DNA of 64,000 nt from Rosistilla oblonga (GTDB lineage: Bacteria > Planctomycetota > Planctomycetia > Pirellulales > Pirellulaceae), in assembly GCF_007751715.1 (NCBI RefSeq), contig NZ_CP036292.1, forward strand, positions 372,001 through 436,000. Direction: 5' to 3'. Under the pieces are notes generated by a model. That model had not been told where the DNA came from, did no database searches, and saw only the letters and a program-made list of their open reading frames with translations. Within the stretch, counting starts at the first letter, position 1. Each line of letters starts with the position of its first letter. Both the position numbers and the translations under genes were made by a program. This document shows, in pieces, positions 35,546 to 44,836 of the stretch.

Positions 35546-36045
35546 CGACAATGCTCCTAAGGGAGTGCAAGAAAGGGGTGTAAGTCGTTACCTCGCGTAG
35601 ATTTACGCAATGGCACGATCCCAGCGGCAGGGCCACATTTTGGTCCTGGAGGGTCGCGCCTGATTTCTTTTGAAGTCCAGGATTGTCACTGGAAACCTTG
35701 CTTTTTGCAAGGGCGAAGCTGGCGAATCACTAGCGAATGGCAACATTCGCACGATAGGATTGCTCAGTCGACATTGACGTAGACAAACTTGCGGTTCTAG
35801 TATCCGGACCCAATTAGAGGAGTTTGGTCGATTTTGCGGATTAGTCTGGATTCGACGGGACCCGCTGGCCGAAACCCTTCTGATAGGAACGTTGCGATGC
35901 CCCGACGCTTGCCGTTGGTGGAGCATCGCTGCAAAGAAACACTTCAAGGAAGAAGGGTTTTGCGAATCGCGACCGGTCTGGCTGAGACAGACGACGCCCG
36001 CATGCTCCGACTTCTCAAAATTCGCCAGTTTGAGGGAACATCGTT
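35546..36045. other. Divergent intergenic region between rpsD and the repeat lipoprotein
   Basis: 500 bases carrying the leaders of both genes. Short frames on both strands (35603-35947 minus, 35834-36061 plus) lack ribosome sites and family character. The rpsD leader includes GTAGATTTACG and a CCTTGCTTTTTGCAAGG hairpin at about 35696-35712. No RNA gene recognised; S4 leader autoregulation is possible but not seen. Confidence 0.4.
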
Positions 36046-36942
36046 ATGCGATGCCGTATAGTGACATGGAACCGCGTCGCCGTTGCCAGCATTGCAGTTA
36101 TGGCGATCGGATCGACCGGCTGTAAGACAACAATGCCAGGCAAGAACTTGTTCTCGTGGGGCAAAAAGCCTTCCGCAGAGACTCTGGCCGGCAGTGGCCC
36201 ATCGGCCACCTACCCAGCGCCACCAAGCGAAAATCACACGCCAACCGCGATCGCTTCGGCTGCGACCGGCAAGTCGGGCCAATCGGCGAACACGCAAGTT
36301 GCCGCATCGACCACGACCGCTCCTGCCAGTCCTTATGGCAGCGCAAGCCCTTATGGAACGCCCGGTGGCAGCTCGCCCTACGGCACGCCGACCGCAGCGG
36401 CTCAAGCTAACGGTTACAACAGCACCGCAGCCGCTTCGCCTTACGGTGGCGTAACGCCAACCAGCCCTTACGGCGGCGCAGCACCTGGTGCAGCTCCAGC
36501 CTCGCCATACGGTGCAGCAGCTCCTTACGCGGCGACTCCAAGCACACCGCCGACCTACACAGCAAGTGCGGCTAACAACCCTGCCTACGGTGCCGCGACT
36601 CCAGCATCGCCGTACGCAACACCAGCCAGCAGCACATCGCCTTACGCTGCTCCAAGCCCCGCTGGTTACACAGCACCAGCCGCTCCCGGTGGCTACGCTG
36701 CACCACCTGCAACGCAAGCGACTTACGCAAACCCAGCGGCGCCAGCCACTCCAGCAACTCAAGTGGCTTCGAGCCCAAGTGGGTACCGTCCTGGCAGCAC
36801 CAGTTCGGCAACCGCTTATCCCGGCATGAACAGCTCGGTAGCACCATCGACTTACACGACACCTGCGACTCAATCGCCTGGATCGTCTTATTCGATGCCC
36901 ACCGCGACTTCGCCAAACAACAGCGGATCGATCTACCGATAA
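36046..36942 (+). CDS. Lipoprotein with SPYG/PYA-type low-complexity repeats
   Basis: A 298-residue exported protein. The start MRCRIVTWNRVAVASIAVMA ends in IGSTGC, a lipobox with Cys26. From about residue 95 onward the chain is a run of short repeats with a Pro-Tyr core (SPYGSASPYGTPGGSSPYG, ASPYGGVTPTSPYGG, YATPASSTSPYAAPS) in an Ala/Pro/Ser/Thr background. No fold is predicted; such sequences suit flexible surface or wall-linking proteins. Codon use for the repeats is varied, so this is real coding sequence and not a DNA microsatellite. A strong terminator follows 37 bases after the stop, so the gene is monocistronic. Confidence 0.8.
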   Translation: MRCRIVTWNRVAVASIAVMAIGSTGCKTTMPGKNLFSWGKKPSAETLAGSGPSATYPAPPSENHTPTAIASAATGKSGQSANTQVAASTTTAPASPYGSASPYGTPGGSSPYGTPTAAAQANGYNSTAAASPYGGVTPTSPYGGAAPGAAPASPYGAAAPYAATPSTPPTYTASAANNPAYGAATPASPYATPASSTSPYAAPSPAGYTAPAAPGGYAAPPATQATYANPAAPATPATQVASSPSGYRPGSTSSATAYPGMNSSVAPSTYTTPATQSPGSSYSMPTATSPNNSGSIYR

Positions 36943-36979
36943 CTGCGGCGACGTTTGTCTAGCTAAAAGCATTTGAAAG

Positions 36980-37013
36980 CCGCAGCGTTCCTTAGGGACG
37001 CTGCGGTTTTTTC
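36980..37013 (+). terminator. Strong rho-independent terminator
   Basis: Stem CCGCAGCGTTCC (36980-36991) and GGGACGCTGCGG (36995-37006) with a three-base loop and one G-T pair, followed by TTTTTTCG. It ends the repeat lipoprotein transcript. Confidence 0.9.
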
Positions 37014-37157
37014 GTTTGGTGATCGCCGAGTCGCGAGGTGGTGGCGATCCGCTGCGGCGCAGCTCCGTGGATCGGAAGCGAGTTTGGGCAACCGTGGCGA
37101 TTTTGGTTTACAATTGGGCGAAATTGAAATCTTCTACTCGCTTAGGTTCACCAAGGC

Positions 37158-37946
37158 ATGAAAGCTCCTTTTGTCGTCGCGTTGGCTCTCGTATCGTTGT
37201 TCGTTTCGTCCGCTGCCACCGCGGACGAAGCCTTTCCCAAGGGGCAGTGGGTTTCGCTGTTTAACGGCAAGAACCTCGACGGCTGGACGCCGAAGATCAA
37301 GGGCTACGATCTGGGCGACAATTATGGCAACACGTTCCGCGTCGAAGATGGCGTGATAAAAGTCGGCTACGACGCCTACGATTCGTTTGATAAACGCTTC
37401 GGGCATCTGTTTTATAAGCAGCCATTTTCGAACTATCGCTTTCGCGTCGAGTACCGTTTTGTCGGCGAGCAATGCAAGGGAGGCGAGGGCTGGGCGCTTC
37501 GCAATAGCGGCGTGATGCTGCATGGCGAGTCGCCCGAAGAGATGACCAAGGACCAGGACTTTCCGACCTCGATCGAGGTTCAGTTGCTCGGCGGCGATGG
37601 CAAACGTCCGCGGACCAACGCCAATCTTTGCACCCCCGGCACAAACGTCGTGAAGGAGGGCAAGTTGTTCACGCCGCACTGCACCAGTTCGTCATCGAAG
37701 ACCTATCACGGCGACCAGTGGGTGACTGTCGAGATCGAAGTCCGGGGGAACGATGTGATCCGCCACTTGATCGATGGCGAGGTGGTTCTGGAATACACCA
37801 AGCCGCAGTTGGATGAACGCGACGCCCACGCCGCCAAATTGATCGAAAAGGCGGGGACGAAGATGTTGTCCGGCGGATCGATCTCGCTGCAATCCGAGAG
37901 CCATCCGATCGAGTTCCGCAAGGTCGAGATCATGCTGTTGGATTGA
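37158..37946 (+). CDS. DUF1080 (3-keto-disaccharide hydrolase-like) secreted protein
   Basis: A 262-residue exported protein of the DUF1080 family, a concanavalin-like beta-sandwich very frequent in planctomycetes; some members hydrolyse 3-keto-glycosides. The start MKAPFVVALALVSLFVSSAA is a signal peptide. Family landmarks: WVSLFNGKNLDGWTPKIKGY, FRVEDGVIKVGYDAYD, FSNYRFRVEYRFVGEQCKGG, LRNSGVMLHGESPEEM, FPTSIEVQLLGGDG and the last strand GGSISLQSESHPIEFRKVEI. Complete length. It is convergent with the DUF5989 gene, six bases apart. Enzymatic activity is inferred from the family only. Confidence 0.9.
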   Translation: MKAPFVVALALVSLFVSSAATADEAFPKGQWVSLFNGKNLDGWTPKIKGYDLGDNYGNTFRVEDGVIKVGYDAYDSFDKRFGHLFYKQPFSNYRFRVEYRFVGEQCKGGEGWALRNSGVMLHGESPEEMTKDQDFPTSIEVQLLGGDGKRPRTNANLCTPGTNVVKEGKLFTPHCTSSSSKTYHGDQWVTVEIEVRGNDVIRHLIDGEVVLEYTKPQLDERDAHAAKLIEKAGTKMLSGGSISLQSESHPIEFRKVEIMLLD

Positions 37947-37952
37947 GGCAGA

Positions 37953-38150
37953 TCAAAACAGCGTATAGATGAAAGGGGCTGCTGCGGTGCTCGACAGCAT
38001 CAGCAGTGCACCGAGCAGCAGTAGCGCGATCAGGATCGGAGCGAGCCACCACTTTTTGTTGAACCTCAAGAATTCAACCAGCTCGCTCAGGAACGATTGC
38101 TCGTGGGAAGCGTTGGCGATTTCGGCGAATTTGTCGTCTTGATCTTCCAT
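37953..38150 (-). CDS. DUF5989 small membrane protein
   Basis: A 65-residue protein with one transmembrane helix. FLSELVEFLRFNKKWWLAPI followed by a hydrophobic run and the end TAAAPFIYTLF is the DUF5989 pattern. Genes of this family are repeatedly found beside carbamoyltransferase and SxtJ genes, as here (78 bases downstream of the carbamoyltransferase on the same strand). Function unknown; it probably assists the carbamoyltransferase at the membrane. Confidence 0.88.
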   Translation of the reverse strand: MEDQDDKFAEIANASHEQSFLSELVEFLRFNKKWWLAPILIALLLLGALLMLSSTAAAPFIYTLF

Positions 38151-38228
38151 TGTTCACGCTCGAGTTGATTGGGGCGGGAGGCCCCGCGGCCTGCTGCATC
38201 GATGTTGGGGCTTTCCGTCGCGCCTTGC

Positions 38229-40424
38229 CTAATATTGTTTCAAGTAACGCTCGGCCCCGACCTCTGGCTCCGCCGCGATCCAGTGGCTGGGCCGCTTCGA
38301 TTCTTTGCGGCCCAGCGGATCGTGCCCCGCGATTCGCAGGATCAGCCCCAGCGGCGTGATGATCCCATAATAAATGATCGCTAAGGTCATGTGAGAGACC
38401 AGCCAGCGGATTGGAAAGACGGCGATCATCCACCCGACAAGCAGTGGCTTCAGTATCCGCGGAACCACCGCACCGATCGCGGCGCTGGCGACAGCAGCGG
38501 CGGTCATTGCTCCCGCTAGGTTCGTCGAACCTGCGTGCCAGCGGAAGCCGGCGGCGACGGCGAGGATCAGTCCCAGTAGGAAGCCAAACTGGCGGAGCGT
38601 CTTGTCGTCGGGAGCGGTCGCGATCTCGGAACGCTTTCTGGGGTTGAGACTCTCGGGGTTGAGTGATTCGATTGTCGGTTCTTGGTGCGAGTTTTCGGAT
38701 TTCAGCACGATGCAGTTTTCTAAAACCAAGACGTCGATCTCGGTCTTCGCGAAACAACGAAAAGCGTCTTCGGGAGTGCAAACGATCGGTTCGCCGCGAA
38801 CGTTGAAGCTTGTGTTGACCAGGACCGGGCATTGAGTCTGTTGGTAGAAGTCGGTCAGCAGTTGATGCAGTCGCGGGTTGCGGACGCGATCGACGGTTTG
38901 CAGTCGCGCCGTGCCGTCGATATGAGTCACTGCGGGGATCTCGTTGTGCGGACTCCGTTTCGGTTCGGCCACCTTGGTGACAAACGACATGTAGGGGCTG
39001 TCGTGCGGCGGTGCGATGTCGAACCAATCGGCCGCCAGTTCTTGAAGTACGATCGGGGCAAACGGCCGAAAGCTCTCGCGGCGTTTCACTTTGTCGTTCA
39101 GGCTCGACTGCATTTGTGGAGCCCGCGCGTCGGCCAAGATGCTGCGTGCGCCGAGCGCTCGCGGACCAAACTCCATCCGGCCGTGAAACCAGCCGACGAC
39201 CTTCCCTTCCGACAAGAGTTCCGCCACGCGGCGCGTGAGCTCTCGATCGTCATCGATTTGTGTGTAGCGAGCCGCTTGTCGATCGAGGAACTGCGAAATC
39301 GCGGCGTTGGTGTAGCTGGGGCCCAGCAGGCTGCCGGCTTGTGAATCTTGGTCCGGTTGAACAGTGCGTTGTTTGTTCAACAGTTGGTGCCAAGCAAGCA
39401 GCGATCCGCCGAGTGCGCCGCCTGCATCTCCGGCAGCCGGTTGAACCCAGATGCGCTCAAACGGTCCCTCCCGCAACAGTCGCCCGTTGGCAACGCAATT
39501 CAGCGCGACGCCTCCGGCAAGAACCAGGTTTTTGCAAGCGGTTCGTCGGTGGATGTGCCTGGCCATCGCCATCACGATCTCTTCGATGACCGCTTGAACG
39601 CTGGCTGCCATGTCGAAATGTTGCTGCTGCAATTCCGATTCGGGGGCTCGTGGCGAGATCTGAAATAGGTCCCTGAACCGACGATTCGTCATCGTCAGTC
39701 CGCGGCAGTATTGGAAGTAACGCATGTCCATCCAAAAGCTGCCGTCGTCGCGGATGTCGATCAAATGCTCACGGATCGTGTCGGCATAGATCGGCGATCC
39801 GTAAGGCGCCAACCCCATCAGCTTGTATTCGCCGCTGTTGACCTTGAATCCGCAGTGATAGGTGAACGCGGAATAGAGTAGTCCCAGCGAGTGCGGGAAA
39901 TTGATTTGGTGATCGGTTTGGAGTTTGTTTCCGCGACCGACGCCCCAAGTTGTTGTGGCCCACTGACCAACGCTATCGAGCGTTAAGAAGGCCGCTTCTT
40001 CGAACGGGCTGGGGAAGAATGCGCTCGCCGCGTGGCTCTGATGATGCCCGGTGAAGATCAGCTTGGCTTTGGGCGCGTCGGCGAGTTCTCGCCGCAATCT
40101 GCGTTTGATGAATAACTTGTCCTTTAACCAGACCGGCATCGCGGCGGCAAAGCTGCGGAAGCCCGCGGGAGCGACCGCCAGATAGGTCTCCAGCAGTCGT
40201 TCGAACTTCACAAACGGCTTTTCATAGAAGGCGACGTAGTCGAGATCGGCTCGCGAGAGTCCGGCTTGTTCCAGGCAAAAAGCGATCGCATGTTCGGGGA
40301 AACTTGCGTCGTGCTTGCACCGCGTAAAACGTTCTTCCTGCGCCGCCGCAACGATCGCTCCGTCGACGATAAGTGCCGCCGCGCTGTCATGATAAAAAGC
40401 GGAGATCCCCAGGATCGCGGTCAT
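38229..40424 (-). CDS. Carbamoyltransferase fused to an SxtJ-like membrane domain
   Basis: A 731-residue protein. Residues 1-~585 are a NodU/CmcH/HypF-type O-carbamoyltransferase: ILGISAFYHDSAAALIVDGA and AAAQEERFTRCKHDASFPEH at the start, HHQSHAASAFFPSPFEEAA with the metal-binding histidines, LVLAGGVALNCVANGRLL, GRMEFGPRALGARSILADAR, and the YrdC-like end VLVNTSFNVRGEPIVCTPED. After a linker with a duplicated SLNP motif, residues ~596-731 (SEIATAPDDKTLRQFGFLLG, KPLLVGWMIAVFPIRWLVSH, IIYYGIITPLGLILRIAGHD) match SxtJ, a small membrane protein usually encoded separately. The fusion suggests the enzyme works at the membrane, using carbamoyl phosphate and ATP on an unknown acceptor. Confidence 0.88.
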   Translation of the reverse strand: MTAILGISAFYHDSAAALIVDGAIVAAAQEERFTRCKHDASFPEHAIAFCLEQAGLSRADLDYVAFYEKPFVKFERLLETYLAVAPAGFRSFAAAMPVWLKDKLFIKRRLRRELADAPKAKLIFTGHHQSHAASAFFPSPFEEAAFLTLDSVGQWATTTWGVGRGNKLQTDHQINFPHSLGLLYSAFTYHCGFKVNSGEYKLMGLAPYGSPIYADTIREHLIDIRDDGSFWMDMRYFQYCRGLTMTNRRFRDLFQISPRAPESELQQQHFDMAASVQAVIEEIVMAMARHIHRRTACKNLVLAGGVALNCVANGRLLREGPFERIWVQPAAGDAGGALGGSLLAWHQLLNKQRTVQPDQDSQAGSLLGPSYTNAAISQFLDRQAARYTQIDDDRELTRRVAELLSEGKVVGWFHGRMEFGPRALGARSILADARAPQMQSSLNDKVKRRESFRPFAPIVLQELAADWFDIAPPHDSPYMSFVTKVAEPKRSPHNEIPAVTHIDGTARLQTVDRVRNPRLHQLLTDFYQQTQCPVLVNTSFNVRGEPIVCTPEDAFRCFAKTEIDVLVLENCIVLKSENSHQEPTIESLNPESLNPRKRSEIATAPDDKTLRQFGFLLGLILAVAAGFRWHAGSTNLAGAMTAAAVASAAIGAVVPRILKPLLVGWMIAVFPIRWLVSHMTLAIIYYGIITPLGLILRIAGHDPLGRKESKRPSHWIAAEPEVGAERYLKQY

Positions 40425-40544
40425 GGAAGCTTATGCGAGGTTCATTGGTAGGGGCGAAGCACGGGGGACGCACTGACGATGATATCCGATTCGAATTGCC
40501 GAAGCGTCGGCGTTAAAGCGGCGGGGCGTCCGGTGACGGCAGCT

Positions 40545-41759
40545 TTATGCTGCCGGAATATGCACGGTTGCAACGCAGCCGGTGGGGCTGCTGTCGATGG
40601 CGATCCGGCCGCCGGCTAGTTCGATCACGCGTTGGGCTTTGCAGAGGCCCAGCCCAAGTCCGCGGCCCGCTTCACGCCCGCTGAAGAATGGGTCGAAGGC
40701 GTGCCGTCGTTCCCGTTTGTTCAGTCCCGGCCCGCTGTCGGTGATCCTCAGTCGCAGCATTTTGTCAGCGCGAACCAGTTCGACGGCGATCTGACCGGGA
40801 GGGTGGATCGCTTCGCAGGCGTTGCGCAACAGAGAGCGGATCGCGTCGGCAATCTGTCCGCGGTCGATGGTGGCTCGGCAATCGGGGGTGACCTGCGAGG
40901 AGATCGCGATGCCGTCGATCGCGCTGCTGGCGGTGAATTCATCCACGATCTGGCGGACCAATTCCGAGACGTCTTCGGGGTCGTTGTCGTCGGCAATCTT
41001 CGGCTGCGGCGGATTCGCGAAGAACATCGCGTCGGCGATCATCTCATACGCACGCATCGCTTGGTTGACGATAGCCGCGAGCATTCGCTTGCGATCGGGA
41101 GAGTTCTCGTCGCGGGCGAGGCTCTGCGCCCGAGTCGAGATGTTGGCCAGCGGATTGTTGATCTCATGGCTGAGCCCATAAGCAAACTCCTTTAACGCCG
41201 CGAGCTTCTCTGCCTTGAGCGTCTTAACGAGCTGAGCGTTTGTCGCAGCGGCGCGGTCGGTAGTTTGCAGAAGCCGCGCGAGGTCGAGTTTGTTGCCGCC
41301 GAAATCGGGACATGTTTGCGGGAGGTTGGTGGCGTCGACCAATCGAGGCCAGGTCTGTTGCCAAGCCGATGGAACGACCGGGCCGGTGACCTGCAGCCAT
41401 CGCTCGGGGGAATCCCACGCGGTGGCATCGCGGTGCAGTTCGCACCAGTGGGGATGGAAGCTCTGGAGATCGCTGGGCGAATCGCTTTGGCGGTCGCTGT
41501 CGCGGAATGCAGCAGCGAGCACAGCGGGAGCTTGGTTGGCTAGGTTGCTGAGCGTCAGGAGAGCCGCGTTATTGGAAGCTGCACACTCCAACAGCATCCA
41601 AATCCGCAGTGCGGGATCGGATTCCAGCAGCGCTCGAAGCGCGTCGGAGGTGGGTTGCAGGAACTGTTGAGCCAGTTGGTTTGCGGTGGCGGTCGACAGC
41701 GGCAGCCACCAGCGTGAGCCATTCCACGAGATCGACGGCAGCAGCCCGGTTTGGTTCAT
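40545..41759 (-). CDS. Soluble sensor histidine kinase
   Basis: A 404-residue kinase without transmembrane segments. The N-terminal ~180 residues (Trp- and Ala-rich helices) match no sensor domain that I recognise. The dimerisation/phosphoacceptor helix is EFAYGLSHEINNPLANISTR with the phosphorylated His. The ATPase domain shows the N box SLLRNACEAIHPPG, G1 ITDSGPGLNKRERRH, and G2 AGRGLGLGLCKAQRVIELAG. I use ATG 41759; an ATG 36 bases upstream is possible. It lies 89 bases after the HTH-receiver regulator on the same strand and is presumably its kinase. Confidence 0.88.
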   Translation of the reverse strand: MNQTGLLPSISWNGSRWWLPLSTATANQLAQQFLQPTSDALRALLESDPALRIWMLLECAASNNAALLTLSNLANQAPAVLAAAFRDSDRQSDSPSDLQSFHPHWCELHRDATAWDSPERWLQVTGPVVPSAWQQTWPRLVDATNLPQTCPDFGGNKLDLARLLQTTDRAAATNAQLVKTLKAEKLAALKEFAYGLSHEINNPLANISTRAQSLARDENSPDRKRMLAAIVNQAMRAYEMIADAMFFANPPQPKIADDNDPEDVSELVRQIVDEFTASSAIDGIAISSQVTPDCRATIDRGQIADAIRSLLRNACEAIHPPGQIAVELVRADKMLRLRITDSGPGLNKRERRHAFDPFFSGREAGRGLGLGLCKAQRVIELAGGRIAIDSSPTGCVATVHIPAA

Positions 41760-41848
41760 GGGGATTCCGCGTCGGTCCGGCATCCAGTCGGGCATCGGTT
41801 GCGAGACTGGTGGATCGCCGATTTCGCTGGCTTACAGTTCGGTAACGT

Positions 41849-42436
41849 CTAGTGTTCCGCTTTGCGTTCGATCTCCAGCAGATCACAGCCGCGAGCGATC
41901 AGATCTTCGATCGCAAAAGGCTTCTGCATGAAGTCGTTGGCGCCTGCGTCGCGGAGCGATTGAACTTTATCTTGTTCGATCATGCCCGAGATGCAGATGA
42001 TTTGAACGCTGTCCATGGCAGGATCGCTGCGGACGCGTTGGCAAACCTCTTTGCCGTTGATATCGGGAAGCATGACATCGAGGATCACCAGGTCGGGGCG
42101 AAACTCTTTGACTTGCATCCCCGCATCGAAGCCGTTGTTGGCGGTGCGGAGATCGAAGCGGCCATCGCGCTCCAGGCCTTCGACGATCAGTTCGACCAAA
42201 TCGACATCGTCGTCGACGACTAGGATCTTCTTCTTGCCGCTTTCGAGAGCGTCGGTCGGAATCCCGTTGTCCTTCATAAAGGAATACAGGAGGTCGCGTG
42301 GAATCCGCCGGAATCGGCTGCCAGGGACTCGGAAGCCCTTGAGCGTTCCGTTGTCAAAACAGCGAATGATCGTTTGTTGGCTGACCTTGCAAATCTTGGC
42401 AGCCTCGCCGGTGGTAAAGACCGTTTTTGTGGTCAT
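41849..42436 (-). CDS. Response regulator with N-terminal excisionase-type HTH and C-terminal receiver
   Basis: A 195-residue regulator with the domain order reversed from the usual. Residues ~5-55 are a MerR/excisionase-type winged helix (VFTTGEAAKICKVSQQTIIR, GFRVPGSRFRRIPRDLLYSF). Residues ~70-190 are a receiver: acidic pocket in ILVVDDDVDLVELI, phosphoacceptor Asp120 in DLVILDVMLPDINGK, Ser150 in ICISGM and Lys172 in MQKPFA. I choose ATG 42436 since GGAGG at 42446-42450 (minus) lies 9 bases before it but directly abuts the upstream ATG at 42445. The paired kinase follows downstream. This fusion type is known in planctomycetes; targets are unknown. Confidence 0.88.
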   Translation of the reverse strand: MTTKTVFTTGEAAKICKVSQQTIIRCFDNGTLKGFRVPGSRFRRIPRDLLYSFMKDNGIPTDALESGKKKILVVDDDVDLVELIVEGLERDGRFDLRTANNGFDAGMQVKEFRPDLVILDVMLPDINGKEVCQRVRSDPAMDSVQIICISGMIEQDKVQSLRDAGANDFMQKPFAIEDLIARGCDLLEIERKAEH

Positions 42437-42445
42437 AGCATTCAT

Positions 42446-42758
42446 CCTCCCTGCATGAGCCTGAGTTCGCCAGGCAATCCGTCGCTCCCGTCCGAAAGAA
42501 CGACCGGGTGATTGAGACAGTCTGGTAGCTGAAGGAACGTCTTAAGCTTCAGATCTGGCTCGTCGACAAAAACCCGTTGCGTTGCCTATACGTGATAGGG
42601 GCAGCCTACAGGTCGCATTCGGCAAGGGCATCCGGCCCTTCCCTGATTGCCAGGTTTGCCAACTCTGGGAATTATACCTAAGACGCGTGACCGGTCAAGA
42701 TGAATTCGTTTGGGGTAAGCTGCGGCTTTTTAATAGCTTGCGACGATTGGCGGCCTTC
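42446..42758. other. Intergenic region between mnmG and the response regulator
   Basis: 313 bases. Apart from the ribosome site of the regulator (42446-42450) I see no gene, repeat or terminator. The promoter of the two-component pair should be here. Confidence 0.4.
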
Positions 42759-44648
42759 TCAATTCGGGCTTGCCGATTGGGGGGGCGGAGTCTGGGGCCG
42801 ACGCTCCGGCTTGCTGGTTTTTGCCATGTTTTGCGACTCGAGGCGAGCCAGAAGGAGGGCGATGTCGGCGGGCGTGATTCCGCTGATCCGACGCGCTTGG
42901 GCGATCGTGATCGGCCGTATCTTCTCGAATTTTTGAAAGGCTTCGGTTCGCAGCGAGCGGATGTTTTTGAAGTCGAAATCGGCGGGGATCTTCTTTTCCG
43001 ACAGCCGGTTCATCCGCGCGATCTCGGTCTGTTGCCGATTGACGTATCCGGCATACCGCGTGTCGAATTCGACTTGTTGAGCCGCTTCGGCTGAGAGTTC
43101 TCGCAGTTGCGGGACGGCTTCTTCGATCTGCTGCCACGTCGTTTCGGGGCGGCAGAGGTACTTGGCGGCTGGTTGTCCCTCGATGCGGCCCGCCTTGAGC
43201 CACTGAGTTCCCTGGTCGATCTCGGCCAGTTTGGTTTCAAATCGCTGCCATCGCACGGGATCGATCAAGCCGACGTCGTTGGCGATCTTGGTTAAGCGGC
43301 GGTCGGCATTGTCCTGCCGTAGGGTGAGTCGATATTCGGCGCGGCTGGTGAACATGCGATACGGTTCGTCGGTCCCGCTGGTGACGAGGTCGTCGATCAG
43401 TACGCCCATGTAGGCGTCTTCGCGGCCGAGAATCAGTGGTTCGCGGCCGGCAACGGTCAGAGCTGCGTTGGCGCCGGCCAACAGGCCTTGCCCGGCGGCT
43501 TCTTCGTATCCGGTGGTGCCGTTGATCTGGCCGGCCAGGAACAGTCCGTCGACTAGCTTGCTCTCCAGGTGGGGGCGAAGCTGCTGTGGCGGGCAATAAT
43601 CGTATTCGACGGCGTATCCGTAGCGCATGATCTGGGCGTTTTGCAGGCCGGGGATCAAGCGGAACATCTGGTCTTGGACATCGCGAGGCAGGCTGGTCGA
43701 GACGCCGTTGACGTAGACCTCTTGGGTGTTGAAGCCCTCGGGTTCGAGGAACAGTTGATGCGAGTCGCGTTCGGCAAAACGAACGATCTTGTCTTCGATC
43801 GACGGGCAATAACGCGGCCCGGTACTGTCGATCTGGCCGCTGTACATCGGCGCCCGCTGGAGGTTGGCGCGGATCAGGTCATGGACTTGGGCGTTCGTGT
43901 GGGTGATCCAGCAGGGGAGCTGCGGGGTGGTGATCGCATCGGTCATGAAGGAGAACGGTTGCGGATCGTCGTCTCCCGGCTGGCGTTCGGTTTGCGAATA
44001 ATCGATCGTGCGGCCGTTCAGCCGCGGAGGGGTGCCGGTTTTGAAGCGTTCCAGTTGGAAGCCGAGTCGATGCAGGGCGCCGCTGATCCCGGCCGTTGTC
44101 CCTTCGCCGGCGCGGCCCCCTTGGGTTTTGGCTTCGCCGGTGTGCATGATTGCTTGCAAAAAAGTCCCCGTCGTCAGCACGACGCAGCGGGCGCGGTAGA
44201 GCGCGTCCCCTTTGACTTTAACTCCCGTGATCTGCGGGCGTCCGTCGATCGTTTCGGTGACCAAGTCCTCGACGACTTCCTGCCGCAGCCAGAGGTTGGG
44301 CTGTTCCTCGATTAAGCGTTTGATCTCGATCTGGTACGCCTTTTTGTCGGCTTGGGCACGCGGGCTGTGCATCGCCGGCCCCTTGCGTCGATTGAGCATG
44401 CGGAACTGGATGCCGGTCCGATCGGTCGCGATGCCCATCAGGCCGCCGAGGGCATCGACTTCGCGGACGATATGCCCCTTGGCGACGCCGCCGATCGCCG
44501 GATTGCAGCTCATTTGGCCGACGGTATCGAGGTTGGTCGTCAGCAGGGCCGTCTTGGCTCCCAGCCGGGCCGCCGCCGCGGCAGCTTCGGTTCCGGCGTG
44601 CCCGGCGCCGATTACTAGGACATCAAAATCGTATTCCGCCGCAAACAT
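42759..44648 (-). CDS. mnmG: tRNA uridine-5-carboxymethylaminomethyl(34) synthesis enzyme MnmG
   Basis: A 629-residue FAD enzyme that with MnmE modifies the wobble uridine of several tRNAs. [20 protein letters not shown] is the FAD-binding motif; [40 protein letters not shown] and [20 protein letters not shown] are MnmG signatures, and [20 protein letters not shown] leads into the C-terminal domain. Length fits. The last ~25 residues ([18 protein letters not shown]) are a proline-rich tail not usual in E. coli. Single gene on this strand; mnmE and rsmG are not adjacent. Confidence 0.97.
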   Translation of the reverse strand: MFAAEYDFDVLVIGAGHAGTEAAAAAARLGAKTALLTTNLDTVGQMSCNPAIGGVAKGHIVREVDALGGLMGIATDRTGIQFRMLNRRKGPAMHSPRAQADKKAYQIEIKRLIEEQPNLWLRQEVVEDLVTETIDGRPQITGVKVKGDALYRARCVVLTTGTFLQAIMHTGEAKTQGGRAGEGTTAGISGALHRLGFQLERFKTGTPPRLNGRTIDYSQTERQPGDDDPQPFSFMTDAITTPQLPCWITHTNAQVHDLIRANLQRAPMYSGQIDSTGPRYCPSIEDKIVRFAERDSHQLFLEPEGFNTQEVYVNGVSTSLPRDVQDQMFRLIPGLQNAQIMRYGYAVEYDYCPPQQLRPHLESKLVDGLFLAGQINGTTGYEEAAGQGLLAGANAALTVAGREPLILGREDAYMGVLIDDLVTSGTDEPYRMFTSRAEYRLTLRQDNADRRLTKIANDVGLIDPVRWQRFETKLAEIDQGTQWLKAGRIEGQPAAKYLCRPETTWQQIEEAVPQLRELSAEAAQQVEFDTRYAGYVNRQQTEIARMNRLSEKKIPADFDFKNIRSLRTEAFQKFEKIRPITIAQARRISGITPADIALLLARLESQNMAKTSKPERRPQTPPPQSASPN

Positions 44649-44836
44649 ATTGTTTACCTAGATGAGCCGTGTGTTTGATTCAAGTTGATCCGCTGAAAAT
44701 GCCGAACCGAACAAGGGGTGTGCATGACCGGCACGACCCGCAATTTGAGTGCGACAGGAAGAATCAGCATTCGCGACGATGGTTTGCTCGTGCAAATCGC
44801 AGCTCGCGACCGATCTGACCGGAGCGATAGGGATCC

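Noticed and set aside
35944..36972. 342-residue Arg/Cys/Ser-rich frame opposite the SPYG lipoprotein
   Set aside because: Composition is the complement of the Pro-Tyr repeats and has no coding character of its own.
40538..40560. Terminator at the end of the histidine kinase gene
   Set aside because: CGGCAGC/GCTGCCG can pair across the stop codon, but no T-run follows on the minus strand.
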